Positions 48,384 to 59,875 are shown, numbered from the stretch's first letter. The stretch: 64,000 nt of DNA from Rhodocollybia butyracea (GCA_015501585.1 JADNRY010000050.1:124001-188000), one strand, 5' to 3'. Notes: generated by a model from the sequence alone, not told the origin. A program made the numbers and translations.

Positions 48384-49354
48384 CTAGCAATGACAAGGAC
48401 GGAAGCAAGTTACGGGATAACGGGCCGAGAGTTCGCTACATGGGCGCTAAATGCGCTCCGCCATCTCCTCATTCACAATTTCCTGCTACAGGCGTCGTTT
48501 CTTTAAATCCTCGCAGGGCGCGACAGCTTGCAAGGAAACTGCCGCAAAATTTTGGCAAACAGTCGGTTTTCGACCAGTGTACAGCAATAGAAAAACTATA
48601 AGTCAGCATGTCCTCGACTTCCAACACTATCAGCTATAGCCTTCCTTGACCGTCGTCACTGTCATCCGCTTCATCTAACCACTGTATCTCTTCACAACGC
48701 ACTGCTGCATTCTTCAGCTCTCAGGCCTCACTACTCCCTACTTTGCGACGACTAGGAAGCGTTCTTCTTGGGCTGGGTTGGTTTGCGCTTGGTTTCCTGG
48801 GTGCGGTATGGACTTGGTACGCTATACATGTCATTCATTCGCAAACTAAGGCTGACTCGGACTCGGAATAGAGGTTATATCATATAGGCGGTTCGAGGAG
48901 CTGGAGTTGCGCAATAGCATGCGTGGATCACCTCGATCTCTTAGTGACAATGTACCGATAACATTTGCTCGTCCGTCCATGGCCACCTAGACAAACATGA
49001 TCAAGCGAAAATGCATCGGACTTTTTTCAACTTCTACTACCTGTCAAATTTAGTAGTCAAGTACTTATGTTATCCAATACTTGAATCTATGAACTGCACA
49101 TCCCAGTGCCTCTTGGGAATCAGTCGTTAACGTTCAAACGTTCAAACTTCAAGACTATCACTGAGGACAGGCCAAGAACCTGGTGTGACGCTCCCATCAT
49201 CATGTATTTGACAACGCAAGGCTACAACCGTCGAAAACGACGCTCTCCGCATCTTTTCCGTGTAATAACTGCACCGTTGATCAAGTACGAGAAATTCGAT
49301 CCTTGTTCAGTATAGAGTGCTTATCTAGGATGGGAATTTAAAATTCTCGACAAC
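48384..49354. other. Intergenic region, F-box 5' flank
   Basis: Almost entirely the F-box 5'-flank repeat (48440-49290). No other gene or element is recognised. Confidence 0.5.
48440..49290 (+). repeat. F-box 5'-flank repeat, copy before F-box 4
   Basis: Shares CTCGCAGGGCGCGACAGCTT, GTCGGTTTTCGACCAGTGTA, ACACTATCAGCTATAGCCTT, GTTATCCAATACTTGAATCT and CTGAGGACAGGCCAAG with the copies at 31680 and 34985. It is the normal upstream context of the plus-strand F-box copies. Confidence 0.65.
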
Positions 49355-50487
49355 ATGCCACTCTGTTGCTCATGCGAAAAAAATGCCTTCACTCCTCGCG
49401 TATTTATAGATCTCCCAGCATTGCACAACCGGATGTGTACAGAGTGTGGTCCAGCGTCGGTCCAGCCTGACGAAATCGCGACAATTCTCCAAATCGTCCA
49501 GCAAGACTTGCAGGACTACGAATCTGAAATTCATCATCTAATATCTCGCAGTATGTTTCTACAAGCGCAGATGGGACGCCCACAGCAGTATGAGGCTCAA
49601 GTCCAGTCATTGCGCTCCCCGGTTCGCAAAATCTCTGACGAAATTCTGCGATACATCTTTGACGATAGCTGCGACACGAACGAATTCATAGTTGTTCATG
49701 CCAAATCCAGGGTGCCCGTCGCTGCTTCCGAGGCCCTTAGAAGTAAACCCGCGATGGTTCTGAGCGCTGTTTGCTCGCGTTGGCGGAGAAATGCACTCAC
49801 CATGCCTGCGATATGGTCTAGGATATCATTGAAGTGGAAAATGCCCATAAAGTCACTTTTGGAATACGATAAAAGCAACGATGACGCGGAGCTTTTATTC
49901 CCCTTGTACAAGTTCCTCAGTCGATCCCAACGATCTCCGATGACTGTCAGCCTTTCGGTACATTCAGGACAGGAGTGCTTCACCCGTTTTTGAAGCAATT
50001 CTCCTTCGTACACCAGTCGGCCTTCAAATTAACGACTCTTTCCTTCCAAAGCGTGCTCCTTTCCGATTCTGACCTCGTTCATATCCTCGTCCATGTCCCT
50101 ACTCTTAACGATCTTACCATCGATGATTCGGGCGTTCCCTCGCAGTACAGTCCCATATCTTCGGAATTCATAGAAAGCCTGCATGGCTATCGCCCTAGCT
50201 CTCTTCGTCCACAAGCCGGGCCGCTCATGCCAAGACTGCGTTCCCTGAAGCTGTTAAACGTGGGTGCGGCTGAATTCAAGGATGTGACGGTTGTGGATAT
50301 GGTTCAGTCTCGATGGATTCCGGATAATATTTCCACTGTGGGGACGTCGACACTGGAGGTGGACTGCTTAAGGGTATTCACGCTGACTTTTCGAATTCGG
50401 TCCAAAGTGGACGCTGGGGGTATCTATGATTCGCTGGAGCATATCGAGAAGAATGGGATGACGATTGTTGTTTCTTGGGGTGGGTGA
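49355..50487 (+). pseudogene. F-box protein, copy 4 (frameshift and internal deletion)
   Basis: It opens MPLCCSCEKNAFTPRVFIDL, followed by the F-box SPVRKISDEILRYIFDDSCD and LSAVCSRWRRNALTMPAIWS. The frame changes near 49970, where one C is missing relative to copy 2 (CAGGACAGG against CAGGACCAGG), and the first frame ends at 49993. The second frame starts LHPFLKQF and then jumps at 50001/50002 straight to SFVHQSAFKLTTLSFQSVLL, skipping about 180 codons of the leucine-rich middle present in copies 1 and 2. The rest is intact to NGMTIVVSWGG at 50487. It is a pseudogene or a radically shortened derivative. Confidence 0.8.
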
Positions 50488-50806
50488 TCTATCGCCGATT
50501 GTTAGGGCATCTACAAAGTATATTCAAGACTTTGTTGTATACGCTGTGACCTTGGGTTGGTGCTGGGAAATTTACAGCATTCATCACCATCTTAAGCTTG
50601 TTCTGTGTGATTCTGTGTGATATCAAGCTCGAATCTTACCGGCGCTCATCGAAGGCACTGTCTGTGATTAATGATCATGGTATATCTGACTGCTGTTGAG
50701 CGCGCAAGATACGGCATTGTACATTTCACGAGCCCTACAGCCATGGCTGTATCCAGGTTGAACCCTTTTAACAGCATGTCGCTCACGTTCACTGTTTGCT
50801 TCAATA

Positions 50807-52946
50807 ATGCCCCTTCTTGATCGCCCGAAGATCTATGCTCAGCAGCTGTCGGATGTGGAGAATGGGCTCGCTGTTTGGAAGCCTCATCCAGGATATTCAA
50901 TGGATTCTGGGGGAGACGTTCAAAAACTTCGACCTCGTGTCCGCCCGGGTGACGTTGGCTGTGTGGAGACAGACGGTACTTTCACTCGCCTGTTCAATAT
51001 CCATCTAGACTTGCAAGACCCTGAGCAAGGAAGGGCTCGTTTTCCCAACCCAGCCGACTTCGAACGTATCCCATTGGATCCAGCTAGTATCAACTTTGTG
51101 ACTGAAGCACCCAATACTTATCGCTCACGCAAACGTGTCAACATTTTAGCAGCAGCAGGTCCTAAAAAAGTGCCGTATGTGATATCATAATCGATTCAGA
51201 ATTTTTCTGCATTCTCACTCCCTAAAACTAGCCTTCCCGTTGCGGTCAATGGCAGCACATCATTTACTTTCGAGCGTAATACAAGTGCCATGCTCGCATT
51301 TTTTGATGATGGCGTGCGCGAAGATGCAGATATAGAAACGACTTACAAGACCCAGCTTATCAAAAATGGGGCCAAATGGCTTGCCATCGCACAGACTCAA
51401 AAAAGCTCTCGTCGACTAGAAGATATCATTCTGGTTACTGGATGTACGCGTGTACGATCATGGGCTATGGGCGTGGTTGAGGATGAAAGTATGGCTGCTA
51501 ATCTTTCGCTATCTGTCGGTTTCACTCCTGATAACACTGTGGGTCTCGAGGTATCAACCGGCATCCGGTATGAGATCTCAGGAGGCTCTTTTATACACCA
51601 TGGTCCGACAGAGCGACTGTTGCGAAATATAAGTTCATGGCAGGGTGGCGGTGAAGGTGAGAGAGGTGGTCCACGTACAAGGAGAGGAAGAGGTGACTAC
51701 TGGGGACGGGGAAGAAGCGATATGAGGCTGCGCAGGGGTGACAGCAGGGGACGGGGTAGGGAAGACCGTAGATCTCGAGGTAGAGATGAGGATACAAGCC
51801 ATATTACCTCAACCATCACCGCATCTTCCTCCTCTTCAGCAGAAACCTCGCCAGAGCTGGAACGTACGAATGCTATCAATAAGTGGTCTGACCAGTGCAT
51901 TTTCATACGAGGTTTTCGCTTGAAGCAGAGAAAGATCACAGGACAGAAAATTCCGACAAGGTTGAAGGCAGCAGCTGAACCTCGGCAGCCCAAAAAGGAC
52001 CGTGAGCCTGATGGACTCAATGAAATGTTATGGCTAAGTGAGGAGGAGCAAGAGTCAGAGTATGAGGAAGAAATAGTGAGCAAAAATTGCAATTGTTCAC
52101 TACTAGCTATTGCTCACCATTAATTACTAGACCTGGGATCATATGCATACAGCACTTGATTATATCCTTGATGTATGTTTCCTTGTAATCAAGTTCCAAA
52201 GCATCAATGCCAATGCTTAGGTGTGAATTGCTCCAGAAATCCGATGCTGATTACGCTGTGGTCCATGAAAGAGATCTTTTGGCCTATGTTAAAGATATCG
52301 AGGTGCTGTCTGGTTCTTCTGGGTGGAAAAACAGATCACCCACACATGTCACACTTTAGCACAACCTAGTATGTGTAACTGTTGATCAAGTCCTGAAAGA
52401 TCTCAGTCCCGAAGTATCTGTTCGGGAGTACAATGGAACTAAAGGTCCGCAGCCTATATCTACTGCTGGAAATTCAATATTGTTAACCCGAGTGGAAACA
52501 GTTGGTGTCTTGTCTGAATACATCAACACTGAACCACTACCCCAGCAGCAACGTCTAGAATCCAGCGCAGATGTTACTACACAAGGCTCATCTAGTGGAA
52601 CTACTACTGGTTCTACTTATATGGACGGCCTCCAGTCCTTTGGCAGTCCTATCGGCCGATTTTTTGCAGGATCCCAAAAATTTCGAGATTACAGGTCCAC
52701 AATTCATTACCATTGCAGGGGATTCGGCGACCAACTATTTATGTACGTTCTCGTAATTTTTTACCCTAACGTCGCACATCGAGATTTATTGGAGATTTAG
52801 CTAGCTCTGCAGGTAGTGATCAGGAGAGCTCCACTCAGCTGAGACCTCTGCTCGATAGTCCACCTAATAAGCGTTCAGGAGGACCCCAACAAGATGATCC
52901 TGGGCATGATCAAGGTGTTTTGGAGCAAAGTGGCACTACTAAGTAG
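50807..52946 (+). CDS. Uncharacterised Agaricomycete family protein with RG-rich insert
   Basis: Matches a protein family I know from many mushroom genomes without a defined function. MPLLDRPKIYAQQLSDVENG opens it, then GLAVWKPHPGYSMDSGGDV, RPGDVGCVETDGTFTRLFNI and FERIPLDPASINFVTEAP. After an intron come LPVAVNGSTSFTFERNTSAM, LEDIILVTGCTRVRSWAMGV and SWQGGGEGERGGPRTRRGRG. The last belongs to an RG-rich stretch of about 50 residues that interrupts the conserved part. DQCIFIRGFRLKQRKITGQK resumes the family. Later exons give TWDHMHTALDYILD, then CELLQKSDADYAVVHERDLL and a Ser/Gly-rich tail ending GVLEQSGTTK. Introns near 51177 and between 52074 and 52385 are inferred. The region from 52300 to 52400 is the least certain. 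Confidence 0.6.
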
Positions 52947-53624
52947 ATATGTTGGATGTTAGCATAGTGTGGAAGCATAGTGTGGAAGCATATGGGCCAG
53001 ACAATGTTGATGACCTATTTAAGCACTGGCAGGTTTGTAGCTTGGCTTGAACTTAGCACCGCATTTACATCTGAACAATGGGAACGGCGCGGTGATTCAG
53101 GTGGTTCAAATATACTAGGCAGATATGAGTCTCACTGACCAGGACCGTCGTCCGCCTCCCTGAGTCATACTAGTAAATAAAAAATTTACAGGAAATTCAC
53201 TCAGCCTTCAGCTCCCTCGCCAGGGTTACTTAACCCACCCGTCTGCCTCTTCTTCTTCCTGCCAACTTCGTTTTAGATTCCCGGGTTTAGTGGAGCAGGG
53301 CTTTGCTTTGATTATCGTGAGTTGGTTGACCTCGAATCGGCTACTAGGAATCGAATCTTGTGAAATACCAAGAGAGGATTTCTGGAAAAGGAAGAGCTGG
53401 ATGAGTAAGGTCTAGCGGTTTGCAAAATTAGCTCAAACGTTCCCTCCGGCAACGCGAACGTGTTACGTCGCGAAGTGGAATGAACGAGCAAAGACTCAGG
53501 CTACGGAAGTGGGACTCTGGGAGGGAGGAGCTGAGGGCTCCATCCAGATACTAGTACGAAGCTCAAAGCCGGAAGGAAGGAAGGAAGAATTTATTACAGC
53601 ATGGTCCAAGTGCTGAACGTTGAA
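52947..53624. other. Intergenic region with a short GGAA microsatellite
   Basis: About 680 bases. AAGGAAGGAAGGAAG occurs at about 53573-53587. No gene is recognised. It ends at the target duplication of the hAT-like element. Confidence 0.4.
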
Positions 53625-54402
53625 TAGGGTGGTGCTAACTGGAAAAGGTCATGTTAATAACATTGCTATTAACATTGGACCTTCAGAGGCCTGTTTAACA
53701 CGAGTTAATAGCAGTTATTAACATTTGAGCGCTAACGTGATAATAACATGCAAATAGAAGATTTTTAACATGTTAATAACACAGTACATGTGAATTAGCC
53801 ATACCGGCGCATCTACACCAATCCTAGGGAGTCCTAAGATCCCAGTAACTTGCTCTCAGCAAGCCCTGAGGACAAAGGACTACTGACTCTTTGTTTTTTC
53901 CAGTTAGTAGTACTTATCCTGAACTTCGAAATTAGTACCCCGGCATCAAGGTTCAAAGCAGCAATTCTCTCTAAGAAAGGGAGTCTGGCCCAAATGTACT
54001 AAAGGGTTACTTGGGGATTCTTGTGACTTCACCTTTGTGGGGTACCTATAGAGAAGTAGTAAGGTTACTCTGATATTTGATCGTGATTCGTCAGTATACA
54101 AAGCCAGCAAAGCTTAGTTTGGATAAGTTCGGGCAGCTCATCAAACATCAAGCATTGTCATAAGCCTGATGGAAAGTCTGAAGAAAGACAGCTTGTAAGT
54201 TAAATTCAAATTTGGGAGTCAGAGCACTCTGGAGAGGCTTTCAAACAGTTATCCAACTGTTGCAACCATCTTGGGGCCTGCTGGAGTAATTAACATGATT
54301 AACATGGTCCCCAGAGGCCAATGTTAATAGCATGTTATTAACATGTTATTAACATGTTAATTCACAGATGTTAATTGAAATGTAGGTTTTAGCACCACCC
54401 TA
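53625..54402. mobile_element. hAT-like non-autonomous transposon (778 bp)
   Basis: The ends TAGGGTGGTGCTAA (53625-53638) and TTAGCACCACCCTA (54389-54402) are perfect 14-base inverted repeats. They are flanked by the 8-base direct repeat ACGTTGAA (53617-53624 and 54403-54410). An 8-base target duplication with ends starting TAGGG is the signature of hAT elements. Both subterminal regions hold clusters of the motif TTAACAT and its complement: at least five near the left end and about eight near the right end (for example ATGTTATTAACATGTTATT). These probably are transposase binding sites. No transposase frame is present, so it must be moved in trans. Confidence 0.88.
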
Positions 54403-54410
54403 ACGTTGAA

Positions 54411-54673
54411 CGCCGGAAATAGATGAAAGACGAGCGTCTAATAATTTTTGATGATTTGGGCGCCTGTCATAGTAGCTTGCTCATCCTCGTTCGACCTCTT
54501 CGCTTTACAAATTTAGAGGGAGTCTCAAGCAAGCTTTTCTGTCAAGTTTGTCCACGAAACTCGGCAATACATAGCGTCTTCTTCCCTGCTAGTACTACTG
54601 TCTGGTACGCTCGTCCGCTTCCCTATGCTGCGTCTCTCTGAATTTGTAATCTTTTAAGAAACAGAGGACTGCA
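54411..54673. promoter_or_regulatory. Upstream region of TFIIA gamma
   Basis: About 260 bases between the hAT-like element and the TOA2 start. The element therefore sits close to this essential gene's promoter. No specific sites were identified. Confidence 0.3.
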
Positions 54674-55205
54674 ATGGCAAGCGCTTACTACGAATTCTAC
54701 CGTGGTTCATCGTTAGTTCTTCAATGTTTCTCAATAAATCACGCTAACCCTGCTCCAGTATCGGAATGGCTCTGACCGACTCGCTGGACGAGCTCATTAC
54801 CAGTGGTTCAATTACGCCTCAACTGGCCATGAAGGTTCTCCAGCAGGTAACGATGCTTCTCGTGACGGCGGATCTTCAATAACATCTGTATCAGTTTGAC
54901 AAGTCATTGGCGGATACGATGGTTAAACAGGTCAAAAATAAGACGACGCTGAAGGTGAGTGGCTCCTTTAATGTTTCAGGAAACGGAATACTAATAGTGT
55001 CAATTCCTTTACTCTCCCTCATCCTTCGACGGAATTGACGCCATAGGGTCACCTACACACGTACCGTCTTTGCGACGACGTTTGGACTTTTATCGTCAAG
55101 GACGCTTCGTTTAAGATGGAAAGCAACGACCTTGTCAATGCACCCAAGATCAAGATTATCGCATGCAAAAACGGAGAGGCTATTGAGAGTAATGGGAAAC
55201 GCTAG
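54674..55205 (+). CDS. TOA2: TFIIA small (gamma) subunit
   Basis: A general RNA polymerase II factor that stabilises TBP on the TATA box as a heterodimer with TOA1. The ATG at 54674 gives [20 protein letters not shown] over the first intron. Then come [60 protein letters not shown] and [20 protein letters not shown], ending [11 protein letters not shown]. The four-helix bundle and the beta-barrel half are both complete, at about 112 residues, the family's usual length. Four exons; introns of about 50-95 bases with GT-AG ends. It is convergent with the dehydrogenase gene. Confidence 0.93.
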
Positions 55206-55480
55206 ACCAGCCTCAGACCGTCGCGTCGGACGTTGAAGAGAGTGGAAAACACGAGTTTGGACATCGTATGGTACTGTACATTGTAAGCTATTGGTATGAA
55301 CTATATCTTTTCTGCCTGTTGCGCGTACTGTTTCGTTAGATTCCTCTATTACAGTCACTACTTGCCTTATGATTTCACCACGGGAGAGGCAAAGGCGTTG
55401 GCAAATCTTTGCCCATAATTGGGACTAGAACACGTTCCGCTTGTCCGATATCCCTAAATTTACAAATTCAGTTGCAGCTT
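55206..55480. other. Convergent intergenic gap
   Basis: 275 bases between the TOA2 and dehydrogenase 3' ends; nothing recognised. Confidence 0.4.
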
Positions 55481-56475
55481 CTAGTAGATTGCCGAGACTA
55501 TAGCTCGATACCTTGGACCTCTTGGTGCCCAGAACGACCCGGTTAGTCTATGGGGTAACTCGTTGAGGATGAACTCTACTGTCGTCTCGGCTGCTTCCGA
55601 GGCTTCTACAGCTGTGAATTATTGGGCGGTAAGTAGGTAATCTGCTGTCCACGAAAATACCAGCTCACCTCCGCCTGACTCGTAGAATTTGTCATACCCG
55701 ACACCCTTTGTCATATCCGTTTTCATGAAACCGGGCTAATTGTATAAGACCAATGCGGACGTTCGCCAAAAAGGACCTACATGAATCATTCCAACCGTAA
55801 TCTCCTTATCCATCAAATCATTTGCTAGTAGTTTCCCGACCATATTCGCTGCAGCCTTGCTCGAATGGTGCCCATAATTACCAGCGCCTTCTTCCTTGGT
55901 CCGTAGAGCGATCGAACCTCCTTCGGAGGTTATGAGGATGAATTTCGAAGGCTTGGCGAGGAGAGAGGAACGGACTCTGCGATGTCGGTGTATAGATCAA
56001 TTTACTCGACAACATAGACTCCAATCAACGCACAAATGACTTGCCACCATGAACGGTGCAATCGACACCACCTTGTGCATTTCGAGGAGATTTTCAAAGT
56101 TGGGTTCTTCCAATGTCTGTAATCATATCCGTTAGTATCTCTTCCTCTCTTCCTCGTTAAATACCTGACATCGGATTTGAACACCCCCGCATTCATAATC
56201 ACCAAATCCAATTGTTTCTCTTCACCGACACCTAACCCCAGCTCCGACTTTAGATAAGTAACAATTCTTTCTCCGGCATCCTCTTGCGCCAAATCGATGC
56301 TAGGTACAATATTGATTTCGTCCGAAAGCTCGGCTCCCGCTTGCTTTAGGTCTTTGCGAATGTGACGTTCCGGCGAGCGCATGGTAGCGAACACTTGGAA
56401 GTTCTTGCTGTGTAGGTTCTTTGCAAGTTCGAGGCCGAGGCCGCGGGAGGCACCGATGACTAGAGCGATGGGCAT
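55481..56475 (-). CDS. Short-chain dehydrogenase/reductase (C-factor-like)
   Basis: An NAD(P)-dependent SDR. MPIALVIGASRGLGLELAKN has the TGxxxGxG-type cofactor loop (GASRGLG). DLVIMNAGVFKSD follows, the NAG motif. After an intron come LEEPNFENLLEMHKVVSIAP and KFILITSEGGSIALRTKEEG. The active-site segment reads NYGHHSSKAAANMVGKLLAN; the Lys is present, but the position four before it is His where SDRs normally have Tyr. HPGFMKTDMTKGVGYDKFYE and WAPRGPRYRAIVSAIY complete it. Four introns keep the frame. The open frame begins further upstream without an ATG, so the start is 56475. The substrate is unknown. Confidence 0.8.
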
Positions 56476-57002
56476 TTCTTGGACAGTTTTGGTTCTTGGA
56501 GACAAATACGGATCCGGAGCTGGTCTTTATATCGTTCAGGAGAGAGGACGCAAGAATGATGTCATATTCAGGTCACAATCATAGCCCTTACTAAAGTACC
56601 TTCGCGGTCTTCTAGACAGCTATCTTCCTGGTACATTCTCTAAATCTCACTTGATCACTATGTCGTTAGGTACCCTATAATATGTACGAAGAGCCTGGCA
56701 TTTTTCCTTGAGGTGCCTGCCCCGTGATTTTCACATGAGCGCGACGCGCGTCCCTTCAAAGGCCTGTATCCTGGCTCTGTAGACGGCCCTTTTCTTTGTT
56801 CATAATTCTGGTAACTTGGAGCTTCACAACGGTGAATATTTCACCAGTGGTGTCTCAGCTGCATTGTGCAACATCAACTCTTCGAAACGGTATCACAACT
56901 GTGAAAACAACTCCAGTGTCGTGACTCTTGTCGTTCGTACGCGAAGGATAAAGTCGCAGGCTTGATCATTCCTGACACGATGCCCAAAAAATTATGATGA
57001 TA
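56476..57002. other. Intergenic region
   Basis: About 530 bases between the dehydrogenase 5' end and the F-box gene 3' end, both on the minus strand. No gene or repeat is recognised. Confidence 0.4.
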
Positions 57003-58284
57003 CTACCACTGGCCTCTGTTCACACTCACAGACCAACCTACAACTTGAAATACGTCCTTCGGTTCAAAAGGTAACGTTTCCGATGCAGCTGCTGAGGTTA
57101 TTATCGTCTCCAATTCTCGGGTGATTTTCACTTCGTCATGCTCAACCGCGAAGCAAAACCTTTGAAGGTTCTTGAACAGCGGCCGCTGGAGCACATAAAG
57201 TAACGCTTCCCAGTCAAGGGCTCGAAGATGGATTTCTTCCAATGGCACCAGGATCACAGTTATCTCGTTTATGAAGGGAGAAGTAACTGTGCGCACGATG
57301 TCGGTGACAAATGTTACTGAACCTTCCGGAAAGGCAGGCTCGAAATGGACCCAGCCCATTCGTAGTGTACGTAGACTTGTACAGGGAGATAAATCGAAAT
57401 CTTCAGAAAGATATCACAAAAGGTCAAGATAGATAATCGAAGGACGAACCTTCTGAGACGGCTGCCTCCCAAATTTTGACAGTCTCAATCGTCGGCCCAG
57501 AGCTAGTGAGGAAGCGCGAGATGCTGGAATTACACTGCTGGCTCAGCAGTCCTACTGCCAGAACCCGAACAGGTATAGGACCATGATACGCTATCCACGT
57601 GAAAAGGAAATCCTCGATATCTTCCCCGCTCACATTACAGTACAGCTCCTGGAGTTGTGGAGGTTTAGGCGTCTCGTCCAGCGCCACCGCATTTCGAGCA
57701 TCGTCGCCTGATCTTCCGCTATTAAAATGGAATCCCGACAGACCGAGAACGGCTAGCTGTGGCAAGGCGTGTAACATGTCGAAGAAGTGTACATGAGAAC
57801 TGAAAATAACCGAGTTGAGCTCCAAAGTAGTTACAGCTCCGAAATTGGTGCGTAGGGAGTCTGCGGTGATTGAGGTGGTATCACCACGTATCCATCCAAG
57901 CCTTAGGTTTCGTACCGAGAGAAACCCTACTAAACGAGGTAGATATTCATCATATCGAAACGTCCCGCTATCTGATGTCTGTTCCCCAAGGGGCACACGA
58001 GGTGAACCTCCTTGTTCAATCCGTAGTTTTCTTATGAAACGAATAATCGTTACAGAATGGGCATCGCGCTCGACGATCTCTAAGAATTTATCGATGTTGT
58101 TGCGATGGATGAGAATAGCGCATTCTCCAAATAAAAGCTTCCAGCTTGTCAGGTGCCACGATTTGCATGTTAGGCTGCAACTCTTCAATGAGGATCTGTC
58201 GTCTAGAAAGGAAATTATGTGTTCGTAGATCTCGAGCGGTATGAGATCCGTTGTGTTTGTGCTCAGTGGTACAGTGGCAGTCAT
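57003..58284 (-). CDS. F-box protein with leucine-rich C-terminus
   Basis: Unrelated in detail to the F-box copies at 33-50 kb. MTATVPLSTNTTDLIPLEIY is followed by the F-box EHIISFLDDRSSLKSCSLTC and KSWHLTSWKLLF. The C-terminal ~300 residues are leucine-rich: LVGFLSVRNLRLGWIRGDTT, VTTLELNSVIFSSHVHFFDM and LAVLGLSGFHF. One intron near 57407-57453 joins EAAVSE to DFDLSPCTSLRTLRMGWVHF. The end is VVGWSVSVNRGQW. It probably is an SCF ubiquitin-ligase adaptor. The start is the first true ATG (58284); the frame upstream has none. It lies just after SWC5 on the same strand. Confidence 0.82.
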
Positions 58285-58371
58285 GGTGGAAGTTGGGTAA
58301 CCGGCGCATAGCCACAAGCGTAATATATACAGGCATTAAATAGTGAATTTACATGAGAGCTTGAAAGCAGT

Positions 58372-59221
58372 TCTGCAGCCAATAGAGCTTGAGTATAATG
58401 AACGTCAGTGAAAAGAGAATGAACGCACCATCCTCTCCTACGCTTCCCACTTTTACTCGCATCCAAAAGGTTCTCTCTCCGTTCGGTAACTCTGTCCAGA
58501 AATTCCACTTTTTCAAGATACCCGCCGCCACCTTGCTTTCGATTTGCTTCAAGCTCGTCTTTAGTCGTGTCATTATCCACGTGTGCTCGCCAATCCATAG
58601 CGGATTTTGCCAATGTCGTGAGCTTTGTCGGTGCGCTGCCAGCGCGAGAAGAGCCCGGGATTTGGCCCAGTGTTATTTTGGACTTTCGCGGCCCTCTTTT
58701 CACGCCGCTGGGCTTTTCAGGCGCTGAGGAAGGTACTGCGGTAGGTAGTGGTGGTGTATCAGCTGTTTCTGGAGACACGATAGGCCATTTCTTCGCGTCA
58801 GGTGAATCTACTGGGACTTCAACTATTTCCCTTTAGATCAATGTGAGCATAAGCATTCGGATGAGAAGAGAACTCACGTTATTTCCTTTCCCGCAAACAG
58901 ATGTCTCTTCTCGACTTTCACAGTTTTCGCGTCGGAAGTCGGCGTATCTTTACCGTCACTAGAGTTGGAGCCAGATGCTACGGATTCTTGAAAGCTTTTC
59001 CATAGCTCATCGCGTTTCCTATAAGAGACAAAAATGGTTGTTAGAAACTCTAGAAAATCAAACCGAAGTACTAGCCTCTACCGTTGCTGGGCCTCCGGGT
59101 CCTCTGGCTCTGTCCGAGGACGTTTGGAGTCAGGCTGTTCGGATTCTGAATCGGACGATGATAACGACGATTGAGCTTCTTGAGGAACGTACTCTTCGTC
59201 TTCAGAGTCGGAATTGGACAT
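58372..59221 (-). CDS. SWC5: SWR1 complex subunit SWC5 (BCNT domain)
   Basis: SWC5 helps the SWR1 complex exchange H2A.Z for H2A. The N-terminus is acidic: MSNSDSEDEEYVPQEAQSSL. A middle part has KRDELWKSFQESVASGSN, the WKSF segment typical of Swc5. The BCNT-C domain follows: KLTTLAKSAMDWRAHVDNDT, then KDELEANRKQGGGGYLEKVE and FLDRVTERRENLL. Introns lie near 58837-58876 and 59025-59082. The 3' end is uncertain. Splicing a GTGCGTTC...CTGCAG intron after KRRRG creates a TGA across the junction, ending at 58372. Unspliced, the frame runs on to 58281 and overlaps the next gene's ATG. The spliced form is preferred because the extra residues do not resemble the family. Confidence 0.82.
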
Positions 59222-59875
59222 GGTGGCTTTTGGGGAAAGAATTGGGCGCTTCCAGGCGCTTACCTCAAGTTATATTACCACATGATTGTTCACAACAGAA
59301 TTTCCATTGTCGAATCGGACCATCGAGTCGAACAATTGTTGCAAGGTCGTCAAAGCAGGTTGATATCATTTATGTAGTACCCGAACTTGATCAGACCAGT
59401 GCAAACCACCAAATCTTCTCTTGGATAGATTGCGACGCACCGAGGGTATAACATCTAATTCCCAATCTGAGTTGCAGGTCGGATACAATGGCTGTTCATC
59501 AATTCAGTGGAGGCTCCTTACACACTGAAGAACCGAGCTTCAATTTTGGATGAAGGTGTGCAAAGGATGATGTGTGATAATCAGCAGTGATTATCAATTT
59601 TCCCCATTCTTGGCTTTCACGATCGGTGTTTCTAGCACCTACCACAGGTTTTCGTTGCTTGTTGCCCGGCTTGTAGATAAGCTGTTCTACACCCTCATCT
59701 TCTCTGTCCTCTGGCTAGCTTACCTCTATCAAACGATCGTTCTCGTCAAGTTAGGCTCTTCAGTCTTCGTCTCAACTCCTCATCCTTTGAGTCTGTTCAG
59801 CTTGGGTCGACGATTTCGCGGACAAGGCTAAAGGGTCTTATCTTGTCATCCCCGGGGCTCTTAAGTTCTACTCAG
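59222..59875. promoter_or_regulatory. Divergent promoter region SWC5 / membrane protein
   Basis: About 650 bases between two divergent genes; no specific sites or repeats recognised. Confidence 0.3.

Noticed and set aside
53571..53590. GGAA microsatellite as a regulatory or structural element
   Set aside because: It has only about four units; this is ordinary simple sequence with no context to support a role.
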